A DNA stretch of 64,000 bases from Lytechinus variegatus (lineage: Eukaryota > Echinodermata > Echinoidea > Temnopleuroida > Toxopneustidae), in assembly GCF_018143015.1 (NCBI RefSeq), contig NC_054741.1:53335048-53399047 (forward strand). Reading direction: 5' to 3'. This document shows, in pieces, positions 9,917 through 19,184 of the stretch. A model generated the notes under the pieces. The model was given only the letters and a program-made list of their open reading frames with translations. It did not search any database and was not told the DNA's origin. The position numbers and the translations under genes are program-made. Positions within the stretch are counted from its first letter, which is position 1; each line of letters begins with the position of its first letter.

Positions 9917-12900
9917 CTAAAATAGAACAAGTACATTCTCCAAATAATTCTTTTACAAACGCATGAATATGTAAAATTATATTTTTGTCGCTTGCATGAC
10001 ATTAATTAACCACCCGCCCACAAATTCAAGAAAATTGAAAAATAATGCAAGGATAAATGAAATTTGATGTACGGCAATATCCATATCAATATTTCATTGA
10101 TAAAGCTGTCACTTATATCAGTTATCACTATCTATTACTGTTTTCTGCAAATGCACGTGTAGACAGTCATAATTTGTCAACGACTCAAAATTTGCGGTCT
10201 ATGTAAAAACTAAGCGAGTGTTCATTGTTTTTGGCCATCTTAATGATCTACACTAAACCCGGGCTTTTACGCCCGTCCTATACCCACTATTTTCTGACTA
10301 TTTGAAATTAACTACTAAAGGATTCAAAAATAAACATTGAGGTGATCAAAATGTATATTACAAATGTATAGTAAGAAATTTTGGCAATAACCAAGCAATC
10401 ATGGCTTACAGTGTGAGATTTAATGACTGAAAAATGTGTTTTCAGCGTACACCCTTATAAATAAATAATAATAACGTTTTATTTACCCAGGGTATAGCCA
10501 CTTCAGTTAGGAAACTGCTCTACCAGCGGGCCCTGCATAACACAACATGTTATTATTACCCTTCTCCAACCTAAATGCTGAGCGCCTAGCAAGAAGGAAG
10601 AAGGTCCCATTTTTATAAGTCTTTGGTCTGACTCGGCCGAGGATCGAACCCACGACCTCCCGTTCATGACGTGGACGCTCTACCGCTGAGCCACCATGCC
10701 CTTATGTAGTGTAAACGCTTATTATGATTAGATCAAACACTCAAAGATTAGCATTTTAAAGCAAACTGTTTTCACATCATCAGTTCTACACTATTTTTCA
10801 ACCACGATTAGAAATGAAACAGAGGTGACTTCAGTTTGAAAAGGATATAGTTTGGTCAAACAGCTTTATTCACATGTTGTTCCCACTTACTTGCATCATT
10901 TACATTCCCTTTTGGAGGCCTATTCATCTTTCTATTCAATTTGTTTAGTCTGGTTTTTGCTTTGTCAATTTTTTTCGGCTACGAAAATTTTTCCTCTGCA
11001 AAATTGCCCCTACTTAATTTTGGAAAATCCTGGATCCGCCCCTGCCATTGTTCTTTCTTCCACCTTCGTGAGTTTCCTGATTTGAACTTACACAACATAA
11101 ACGTCGCCAGGATTTGAATCTTGTGGTGCTGTCCACGTGAACGTGTTGGTGGCCCCTTTATCATTCCCATTTGCATGTGTAACGGCGTCAGGGTTCCCGT
11201 TACATGATATGGTCCTGAAATTAGCAGTATTCTCCACTGTCCATGTACCGACGACACCATCGCTGTCCTTTCTACGCATCTGCATCAGAATTCCTTTGAA
11301 TCCCGACGAAACAGTCGATGTGTCAGTGACAGTGACTGTAACAATAAATTAAGTTTGAAGAATAAAAATCACCATCCGAATATCTTAGGGACTATGAGAA
11401 TTTAGAGTCCATGATTCCCAACAATGTATGCTTACCTTTATGATTAGCAACTCGTTATGTTAGCAAGTTACCAGAGGTATTGGCATATTATTTAAACTGA
11501 AATATTGTCTTTCCGAAAGATCACTATTTATGTTGTACAAATCTTTTATTTTCTCGCATATAACATATTGCAATATATTGTGTGCGCGCGCGCGCGTGTG
11601 TGTGTGTGGGGGGGGGGGGGGTGGGGGAATAGCAATAAAACGAAAATAGAATCAAAAGCAGGCCCTCAGCATTTTTTTCAAACTCGCATTTTTTTTAGCA
11701 CATACTGATCATATTTTTCTATCAATGAAATATTAAAAATTCATGACATTCATACTTTCCAAACTGCGATTTTTATGTACAAATTCTCAACCAAATCTAC
11801 ACTCTTTCATTAAGATAATACAATAGCAACACTCTTTCATATCCTACACATCACTCATCAAACATTTACTTATAAACAAACCCGAAAATTAGCGCAGAAA
11901 ACGGTCAGACATCACTGCCCAAATATTTGGAAAGATTTGCCCAATAATATCAAACTCACTATCTTTTCTTTCAAAGCGTCATTAAAACATTATCTTTTAT
12001 CCAAATATTCTTAAATATCACACCTGCACTTTCACCCACTTGCACACACACGCACATACAATCTCTCCTCTTTATCCTTTACTGATGATTTGTAAAGACA
12101 GATTTTTCTTCTAGACTTATAAGCAATATAATTGGTTTCCATGTAGCCCTTTTCCCTTATGGCTGCTATTACTCAAGCATTTATTTTGCGTATATAGTTT
12201 GCCACTGCATATTTGTTTTACTTCGTCTCATGCATACATTGTATTTATGCATAAATTTTGTTATTACTCTGTTGTAAATTTATCACATTGCAATGTACTT
12301 TAATGTCATACTACGATTATGTTTATGTATTGTAAATTTATTTTGACTTTACAATATTAAAAAAATGCAGAAACCCCTGAAAAAATCACAATAGGTGGGT
12401 CTTCATCAGCTCGAGCTTGAAGAATAGCACGCTAATGTGGGATCAGAGAAATAAGCCCGAAGTCAGTGGGAGTGTGCGATCCCGTCTTCACCAGCTCGAG
12501 CTCGAGTTTAAGCCCGAAACTGGAGCATGCGCGCTTCAAAGGAACAAGCGCGCGGTTTTAAAATTTTACCGCGCCAACATTCGGACCGTCTGCGTAAGAT
12601 CGTATCTCTGTGGCGTACGTACACAGAACGTGTGCGTACACGTACACGTGTGTTTTGTTGTTTGTAAGAGCGGAAATTGATTGTTGCAGTGCATGGTGGT
12701 ATCGATAAACCCGAAATTTGAGCTCGAGCTGGTGAAGACGCGAAAAGAATAGCGCGCTATTTTGCGAATTAGCTCGCTATTCTGAAAATAAGTCCAAGAT
12801 TTTGGTGGTTTATTTTTCGATCAGAATAGCGCGCTATTTCCGTCTTCATTGCAAAATTAGCTCGCTATTCTCTGATCGGGCTAATTCACTGGATCGGATC

Positions 12901-15036
12901 AGGAATAGCGCGCTATTCTTCAAGCTCGAGCTGGTGAAGACGCACCTTATGTGCCGAACATTTTCAAGGAACAGAATTGTTTTGGTTATGCAGTTTACAA
13001 CTGATGTCAGATCCTCACATAAATTTTCAATGTTTCTTTCATATGGATATTTTGAACAATATAGGCACATTTTTTTTTTTACTGGTTACTTTCATAAATG
13101 ACCTTTTTATTGATGAATATCACACAACTCATATATACAAATTAATCAATTATTAATAAAAAAATAATCAAATATTAATTGAAAATTAATTAATAAGAAA
13201 CCAATAAAGGATAACCATGATAACCATTTTTTAGCGAACAAGATGCAAGGGTAACACAGATATGAACATAAAAGTCGAACAAATACATGTAAGAAACATG
13301 ATTGTAAAGAGATTAAAAAAAAATCATGAAGAAAGTACATTCTTGAAAGAGGATAATGATAAGCCAGTAAATTCATTGCACAACAATGATATTGAAGAAA
13401 TCATCAATGTTAAGGTGGTGTCACACCTTGGCGTTTTAGACAGCGTATGCCCGACGTATCAACATTTCTCTAAAACGTCGGCATACGCTGAACTTTGATT
13501 TTTTTTCAACTCTGGGCGTATACTTAGCGTATTCATAACGAGTTGGACGTATACATAACGTATTAGTAACTTATATCGAACGCTTCGTTAACTTATAAGT
13601 AACGTATTCCAACGAATGCTTAGCGTATTGCTGGCGTACACAACTTATGCCCTACGATAGCCTAACTTACGCATAGCGCGCGGCAGCGTATTGCTGACGA
13701 ACACGTGTCGTAGCCTATAAAAAGGCTGCCGCTCGACTATTCAAATCATAACCGCACGATATATCACCTATCAACACCACCGCCATGCCGAAGAAAACTC
13801 CTGTGAACCCCACCTTTATATACCAATTCCTATAAACATGATAAACGTTGTCAATACGCCATTATACGGTAGCTGTAAGTTATAAACACATTCAGTAAGT
13901 TTTGTGGTCGTCCGGAGCACGTCTTCATACGTCAATATACGTTGGAGTTAAGTTACACATACGTTCAAAGCACGTTACTCATAGGTTAGAAGTAAGTTTA
14001 CACTGGACATTATCTCGACGTACATCGACTTATGAGTAACTTACGAGTAACGTGTGTCAACGTGTATCAACGATCGCGTAACTTGCCTACAACTTGTGGC
14101 CCGCGTATGCGGGACGTATGAGCCATACGCTGGCATACGTCGAAAAATTTTGTGCTTGCACAAAATTTTTCGACGACCTCGCCGTATGACGACGTATACC
14201 TGCGTGTTTTAGCGTACTCTTAACGTATGCAAAACTTACCCGTAACGTATTCGACGTACGCCAGCGTATTCGCCAAATTCCTCATACGTCGGGCATACGC
14301 TGTCTAAAACGCCAAGGTGTGACAGCGCCTTTAAAATCATATACATTTGATTATGCTTCTACATTGTAATGGTCATAAATCTAACCGAGCAGCTTAATCA
14401 TTGTGAAGTAAAACAGACATTTGGCTGTAACAAAGAAGATGGGGAAAAGTGGGTAACAGATACACTGTAAAAACTGTGGTGTTAAAACTGACACCAATTG
14501 TGTTAATAGAGGACCACACCTTGATGTGTTAAATTAACACCCTAGAGATTGAACATAACACAAGAGTGTAAATGTAACAACCATAGGTGTTGTAATAACA
14601 CCTATAGGTGTAAAACTAACACCACCAATTTAACACCGGTGTAAAATAACTGGTGTGGTCCTCTTGCACCGGTTAACACTACAGTTTTTGCTGTGTAGAC
14701 AGAGAAAGGGGGCGAGAGAGAAAGAGAGAGAGAGAGAGGGGGGGGGTGGGTGAATGTCAGTGGAGCAATGTTGACGAACGAGGTCGTGATCTCCCCCCCC
14801 CCCACAAATACCCCATCCATAAAAAAGCTTGAAAATTGTGACCCACCAGATAAGGTCCCTCCAGGTGGGTACTTATCACTTGATATCGTAATGGAATAAG
14901 GACTATCCTCGGTCTGTGGCAACACGGAGTGACCAGGCACCATGGTGTCACATCTTGAAACAGGAGCGCCAGATGGATATCCGCTGGTCTCTATGGCAAC
15001 CAAGAAGACGAAGGCTACTGTCCTTGCAATCTTCAT
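9855..15036 (-). CDS. Gene A: secreted Reeler-domain protein (3' end not found)
   Basis: Three coding exons join at 15036-14847, 11335-11092 and 9916-9855, with donors CTG|GTGGGT, TTGT|GTAAGT and GAG|GTAAGA and phases 1, 2, 1. Residues 1-19 (MKIARTVAFVFLVAIETSG) are a signal peptide. The Reeler domain starts at YPSGAP and shows its usual marks: C-x-x-M-x-P-x-H, SPYSI, YPPGG, FKGILMQMRRKD, VGTW, ISC, AVTHANG, FTWTAP, and ATFVKDFSTFWV. Reeler domains occur in reelin, FRRS1/SDR2 ferric reductases and insect immune proteins such as noduler/Hdd11. No DOMON or cytochrome b561 exon is visible, so it is not an evident FRRS1. Exons 2 and 3 match gene B in length (244 and 62 nt) and phase, so the two are tandem paralogues. 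EGF exons and the tail were not found: the gene may be truncated, or its last exons are diverged. Confidence 0.8.
10452..10702 (-). mobile_element. tRNA-derived SINE in gene A intron 2
   Basis: On the minus strand the head reads like a tRNA: an A-box TGGCTCAGCGG (10693-10683) and a B-box GGTTCGATCC (10650-10641), an RNA polymerase III internal promoter. A non-tRNA body follows and the element ends in a TAA/TTATT-type tail at about 10452-10475. The acceptor stem does not close and the element runs on for about 180 bp, so it is a SINE rather than a tRNA gene. Confidence 0.75.
11092..11335 (-). CDS. Gene A exon 2 (core of Reeler domain)
   Basis: Acceptor attgttacag|TCACTG and donor TTGT|GTAAGT bound a 244-nt exon that opens V-T-V-T-D-T-S. 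It carries the GFKGILMQMRRKD, VGTW and VTHANGNDKGAT blocks. Length and phase match gene B exon 2 exactly. Confidence 0.85.
11579..11623. repeat. (GT/GC)n and poly-G microsatellite
   Basis: A TGTGCGCGCGCG tract runs into (TG)n and then into a run of more than ten G, within gene A intron 1. Confidence 0.8.
11830..12362 (+). mobile_element. LINE 3' fragment (C-terminal remnant plus 3' UTR)
   Basis: From about 11890 to 12014 the plus strand reads AQKTVRHHCPNIWKDLPN, ending FKASLKHYLLSKYS and stop. This is the C-terminus typical of CR1/L2-type LINE ORF2 (compare GPKFWNSL and KRKLKLYLL in the element at 43-46 kb). About 350 bp of AT-rich 3' UTR follows, ending in an AATATTAAAAAAAT tail. It is 5'-truncated, as usual for LINEs. 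Confidence 0.7.
12393..12947. mobile_element. TIR element built of AGCGCGCTATTC words
   Basis: The ends AGGTGGGTCTTCATCAGCTC and GAGCTGGTGAAGACGCACCT are inverted repeats that continue through CGAGCTTGAAGAATAGC to about 40 bp. The interior repeats AGCGCGCTATT and AGCTCGCTATTC words and the same CTTCACCAGCTCGAGCT block several times. No protein is encoded. Confidence 0.65.
13410..14334. mobile_element. Long TIR element with TTAA flanks, made of CGTAT/ATACG words
   Basis: The outer ends TTAAGGTGGTGTCACACC and GGTGTGACAGCGCCTTTAA continue inward as GCGTTTTAGACAGCGTATGC and its inverse, giving TIRs of about 45 bp. TTAA occurs at both edges, compatible with a TTAA target duplication (Kolobok or piggyBac style; inference). 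The interior is dense in CGTA, ACGTAT and TTACG words and has no open frame for a transposase. Confidence 0.65.
14461..14697. mobile_element. TACACTGYAAAAACT MITE, copy 1
   Basis: TACACTGTAAAAACTGTGG at the left and CTACAGTTTTTGCTGTGTA at the right are inverted repeats. The interior repeats GGTGTTA / TAACACC. Related elements lie at 17094-17340 and 27043-27283. This copy lies in gene A intron 1. Confidence 0.7.
14698..14846. repeat. (GA)n / poly-G / poly-C simple sequence
   Basis: A (GA)n tract of about 45 bp runs into a G8 tract, with a C11 tract near 14793-14803. It lies between the MITE and exon 1 of gene A. Confidence 0.7.
14847..15036 (-). CDS. Gene A exon 1 (signal peptide and start of Reeler)
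   Basis: The ATG at 15036 opens a 190-nt exon with a signal peptide, then YPSGAPVSRCDTMVPGH and SPYSITIS, ending at a CTG|GTGGGT donor in phase 1. The paralogous exon of gene B has the same layout and end phase. Confidence 0.85.
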
Positions 15037-15235
15037 GTTGGGCTTTGAATTGGAATGCGATCATTATCAGAATTATGCTATTATTCTATGATTATTTTTA
15101 TTATTATTATGTTATTATTGTTATCATTATAATTATTATATCTATTATTATCAATATTATTGCATTGTATATTTAAAAAAAAATACTGAAAAAAGCAGCC
15201 GAAATGCTGAATTACAATCAGTTCTATTGCACAAA

Positions 15236-15752
15236 ATATGGCCATTTCTTTAGTACCCAAATTAAAATCTGGGTCATATCGAATTGTTGAAATAGCAAAT
15301 GCAGAATTCTATAACAACTTTGATATCAGCCATTCTAGTCGAATGATTTCAGTAGCTTAAAAACTTTATTGTAAATTTGCTATAACATCAATTATAATGA
15401 AATGGATCAATTCTCTGTCAAATTACTCACCTGAGAAAATGAAAACGAACTGTGATCAACGTTATTGAGTCTGAATCCCAGTCATCTGAATTCATATGGC
15501 CATTTCTTTAGTACCCAAATTAAAACCTGGGTCATATCGAGTTGTTGAAATAGCAAATGCAGAATTTCTATAACAACTTTGATATCAGCCATTCTAGTCG
15601 AATGATTTCAGTAGCTTAAAAACTTTATTGTAAATTTGCTATAACATCAATTTTAATGAAATGGATCAATTCTCTGTCAAATTACTCACCTGAGAAAATG
15701 AAAACGAACTCTGATCAACGTTATTGAGTCTGATTCCCAGTCATCTGAATTC
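15236..15752. repeat. 258-bp tandem duplication upstream of gene A
   Basis: Two units, about 15236-15493 and 15494-15752, are nearly identical. They start ATATGGCCATTTCTTTAGTA and end GTCATCTGAATTC, offset 258 bp, with only a handful of substitutions and one single-base indel visible. Each unit carries, on the minus strand, TTTTCTCAG|GTGAGTAA, a strong splice donor. Confidence 0.85.
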
Positions 15753-15779
15753 GGATTAACCGATTGGTCTACTTTTATA
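15690..15779 (-). promoter_or_regulatory. Predicted TATA promoter and 5' UTR exon of gene A
   Basis: On the minus strand TATAAAAG lies at 15779-15772. About 30 bp downstream is TTCAGATGACTGG, a plausible start (about 15745). A CTCAG|GTGAGT donor follows at 15690/15689. This is a normal layout for a short non-coding first exon. The duplicated unit at 15236-15493 has the same exon and donor but CATATGAA where the TATA box would be. The acceptor joining to the ATG exon (possibly ccaattcaaag just before 15036) is weak. Inference. Confidence 0.5.
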
Positions 15780-16196
15780 TCTATGATAACGGGTGATTAT
15801 GTTAACCTTCAATAGCATGTGTTTGCATTACCTATTGTTTTGATGGATCAATATCGATTTAGGATATCATAATGAAATTATTAATTTTAAGTGCTGGCCT
15901 TAATGAAAAACGAGACAAAACCGACTTCAACCGGAATTTCTCTTATCACGACCAAGACAAAGGTTGTTTTGGTCTGGGGAATGGTCGGAGGTAAGGTCAT
16001 AGTAGTGCCTTTCTGGCCAAAGTTACTCCGACCTTCCTTCGACCAAGCTACACCTACTGGTTTCCAGGAGTGTCTTGAGAATATGAACCACTGCTTAGCA
16101 CTCACATTTCAGACTTCTTGCCAGAAATGCAGAAGAAATATGCATATGAGGTCATTAACATAGACATATTCCGTAATCAGTTTGCATGGGTAATAC
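15780..16196. other. Intergenic, no gene recognised
   Basis: Nothing coding is recognisable. The segment near 16148-16175 (ATGAGGTCATTAACATAGACATATTCCG) resembles 17432-17463 beyond the next two elements, suggesting an old repeat. Confidence 0.35.
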
Positions 16197-17065
16197 CAGG
16201 GGGTCGATCCATTTTTCAGATGGGGGGGGGGGCAAAATCATTAACGTTCCAAAGGCGCTGGATCGTACAAGACACCCACATATACACAAGCACATACCCA
16301 CGCACCCTCTCTCTCTCTCTCTCACACACACACAAATATATATGACTCATGAGACACAGACAGGTCGTATCTCACCAACAAATTAATGCGAGCGCGAAGC
16401 GCGAGCTGATTTTTTTTTTAGTATACTGGCAGAAAACAAGCGTGCCTGTTTAGAACTGTTTGTAGTAACTCATGAGGATACATATCTCATTACACAGATA
16501 GTACGAGTGCCGAGAGTGAGCTAAAATTTCTTTATATTCTAACCTGAAAGCTTGATATTCTAAGCATTTTTGGTACCAATGATTAAGATTGGTATCTAAA
16601 AGAAGAATAGATGCGAGCGCGAAGCGCGAGCTGAAAATTTAGATTTTTCGATCTGGAAAAAATGACAGTTTAATGGACGTTTTCGATAGAGAACAAGATA
16701 TATATCCAAGAAATGATGAATGCAAATCGAAGCAGGAGTTCTTTTGAGGCTTTAAAGTGAAAATGGGACATTTGCATTCTCCTATTTAATCATGAGAAGT
16801 ATGAGTTTTTGCTACAGAAATGATGCGAGCGCGAAGCGCGAGCTGAAAATTTTTTATATTCCAAGCAGAAAAGCAGGCATTTTGAGCACGATTTTAAATA
16901 AAGAACGAGTTGTGTATCTCATTCTCGCTTGCTGAACATTACAATCTTGTTTTTTTTTTTGGCCACATTCGGAATTATTGGGGGGCAAAATGATGTTTGC
17001 CCCCAAATATTTCTATTGGTGGGGCGATCGCCCCCCTGCCCCCCCCCCCAGGATCGACGCCTCTG
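16197..17065. mobile_element. hAT-like non-autonomous element, GTCGATC-ended
   Basis: The ends CAGGGGGTCGATCC and GGATCGACGCCTCTG are inverted repeats. An 8-bp flanking repeat, GGTAATAC (16189-16196) versus GGTAACAC (17066-17073), has one mismatch. The interior holds three copies of GCGAGCGCGAAGCGCGAGCT (about 16389, 16614 and 16825) and (CT)n/(CA)n simple sequence at 16303-16335. No transposase frame. Confidence 0.65.
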
Positions 17066-17093
17066 GGTAACACTAATTGTACGCCTCAAGCAC

Positions 17094-17340
17094 TACACTG
17101 CATACACGGCAGTGTTTATTTCACACCAGCCTGGATCTATATAGAAACACACCAGAGAAGTGTTGAAACAAAACCGGTTTGGCGTTATGCTAACACCGGA
17201 TAGACCTTAAAGCAACACCAATTAATGTTAAAACAGTATCGGTTTGATTTTAAACTGGTGTTGTTTCAACACTTCCCTGGCGTGTTCCGATATAAATACC
17301 AGGCCGGTGTTAAATTAACACTGGCGTTTTTTGCAGTGTA
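17094..17340. mobile_element. TACACTGC MITE, copy 2
   Basis: TACACTGCATACACGGCAGTG at the left pairs with CTGGCGTTTTTTGCAGTGTA at the right. The interior has paired ACACCAG / CTGGTGT and AGAAGTGTTGAAAC / GTTTCAACACTTC arms, as in the copy at 27043. Confidence 0.65.
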
Positions 17341-19044
17341 CCCACATGCCAAGCGGCATCGAAATCGGACTATGAAAAGGGTTTGAATAGTTCACCTTTG
17401 TTCTTATGAGCTAATCAGAATAAAATCTGCAAATGAGGTCATTAAAATGCACATATTCCATCGTCACGTCTTTGCATGGTTTTCATCTGCACTATACTTG
17501 CAGAACGGCATCAAAATCGGAGTTTGCTTTCTTGGTCTGGTTCACCTTTTGGGGGTGAAATTGTTGATGAGAGACACCCATCCATCCACCCATCCATCAA
17601 TCATCCATCCATCCGTTCAAGCGAAAAGATTCAAGAGATTCAAGATTTTTGTAAAACATGTAATCGCATTATTTACTTGATGTTATATTATTTCTGCATT
17701 TAATAAAATATATCATTTACAATAATTTATCAACCCAGAGTTGAAAAATCAAGTAAAAATAAAATAATCCGAAAACAACATGCACTGTTATAACTGTAGA
17801 CATCCATATTAACGTTTTCCTTATTACAATGGCAAAATGCACATAAAAATAAAATGTGCTGACTTTTACCATGAAATTTTGTCATATCTATTTTAACACA
17901 ATGGCAAAAATATAGGTCATCACGAACACCAAAGATCAATAAATTCAAATTCAAACCCAAATTCATTTATTTACCACCTCTAAAAACCGAAAAAGATACA
18001 GTTCATTAATATGAAATCAATAAAATAATTCCCTAATAATAGAGTAAAATAACAATGAATTTAGGCTATTTAACATTCATTACTGAAAATCTTGCAATTA
18101 AATTTTTTAGCAGAAACAAAGATACACATATGCCTTTTGAATCAATTCATATTCACTATCATATTCAATAATGAAAATTCAATGAATTTATCGTCATTTA
18201 GATTGAAACATAAGCTTACCTTTAGCATGGACTGCTTCATACAAACAACTAAATCAAAATAAAATTTTATAACTACTTGGCAATTGCTTTAAGCTGAGCA
18301 ACGATTCTCTATTTCAGTGTCTGCCGTGTAATTCTCACATAAATCCTTGACAAGGTATTTTACCACTCATTAATAAAATCAGTTGAAGTAAATTCTGACT
18401 TGCAATAACCCTTCTTCTGAAGGTCAATGATATAAATCAATGTGAAAGTAAAATAATCCAAGAACATAAATTACTATCCAATACGTTACACTGACCATCA
18501 GAGAGTTCAGTAAAGCGGAAACCAAATCGAATCAGTTTATATCTATTTTAGCTCGTACTATTTGTAAGAAAGAACAAATTTCAGTCAATTTGAATTGTTC
18601 CGTTTATTTCTCATGATTTCCTTTTTATCTCAATAAGTATTTTGGTATACAAAACCAGGGGGAAGTAATACGATGAATGAATTCTTACGTAAACCTCATC
18701 TTGATACTGATACAGTTTATAGCAGTGATCCTCTCTTTTATGAAGTGTATCTGAAGTCATTATTTTTCTTTTGTTATATAAAACATTTTTATATCAATCT
18801 TATATTGTTTTTAATATCGAAAAAATTGTAATTATATGTTTTACTCATAATTCATGTATCTTTTATTGTGCATTACACAATCATTTGTTCTCCTCTCCTC
18901 AAATCCGTGTTTCTACAACATGTTTATCTTAACATTTATATATATCTTCCTCTTTTCTTTTATCTTTCTATCTTTATTTCTACCTATATTTCTTTTTCTT
19001 TTACTTCTTTCTTTCTAGTATATTATTGATATTCATTAATTTGA
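17341..19044. other. AT-rich intergenic region between genes B and A
   Basis: No gene recognised. It contains a (CATC)n microsatellite at about 17577-17615. The part nearest 19044 should include the 3' UTR of gene B on the minus strand. Confidence 0.4.
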
Positions 19045-19184
19045 TTACAAGAATGTGATTAAAACCATAACTGCGGTCATCATCAGATGCAGACTGCATA
19101 GCAATTGCCTGCCTTTCCCTGTCGTTGATGATCTGTCTGTTAATAACACGGTCCCACTTATTGATTCTGTCGTGGATGGCAGAT
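19045..19184 (-). CDS. Gene B exon 6 (stalk and GPI-type C-terminus)
   Basis: Acceptor ttttattttag|ATCTGCC. The phase-1 reading gives D-L-P-S-T-T-E-S, then SSTTGKGRQ, a hydrophobic end and TAA at 19047-19045. The other two frames have longer open readings but do not fit the phase of exon 5. Confidence 0.8.

Noticed and set aside
10641-10702. Functional tRNA gene
   Set aside because: A- and B-box are present on the minus strand, but the acceptor stem does not pair and the sequence continues into a SINE body and tail.
13410-14334. CRISPR-like or operator array because of repeated CGTAT words
   Set aside because: There is no regular repeat-spacer structure, the ends are long inverted repeats, and the genomic setting is eukaryotic.
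14602-14846. Continuation of gene A exon 1 as a 144-residue single-exon protein
   Set aside because: A GT donor at 14846 in the same phase as gene B exon 1 is present, and the read-through runs into MITE and (GA)n sequence.
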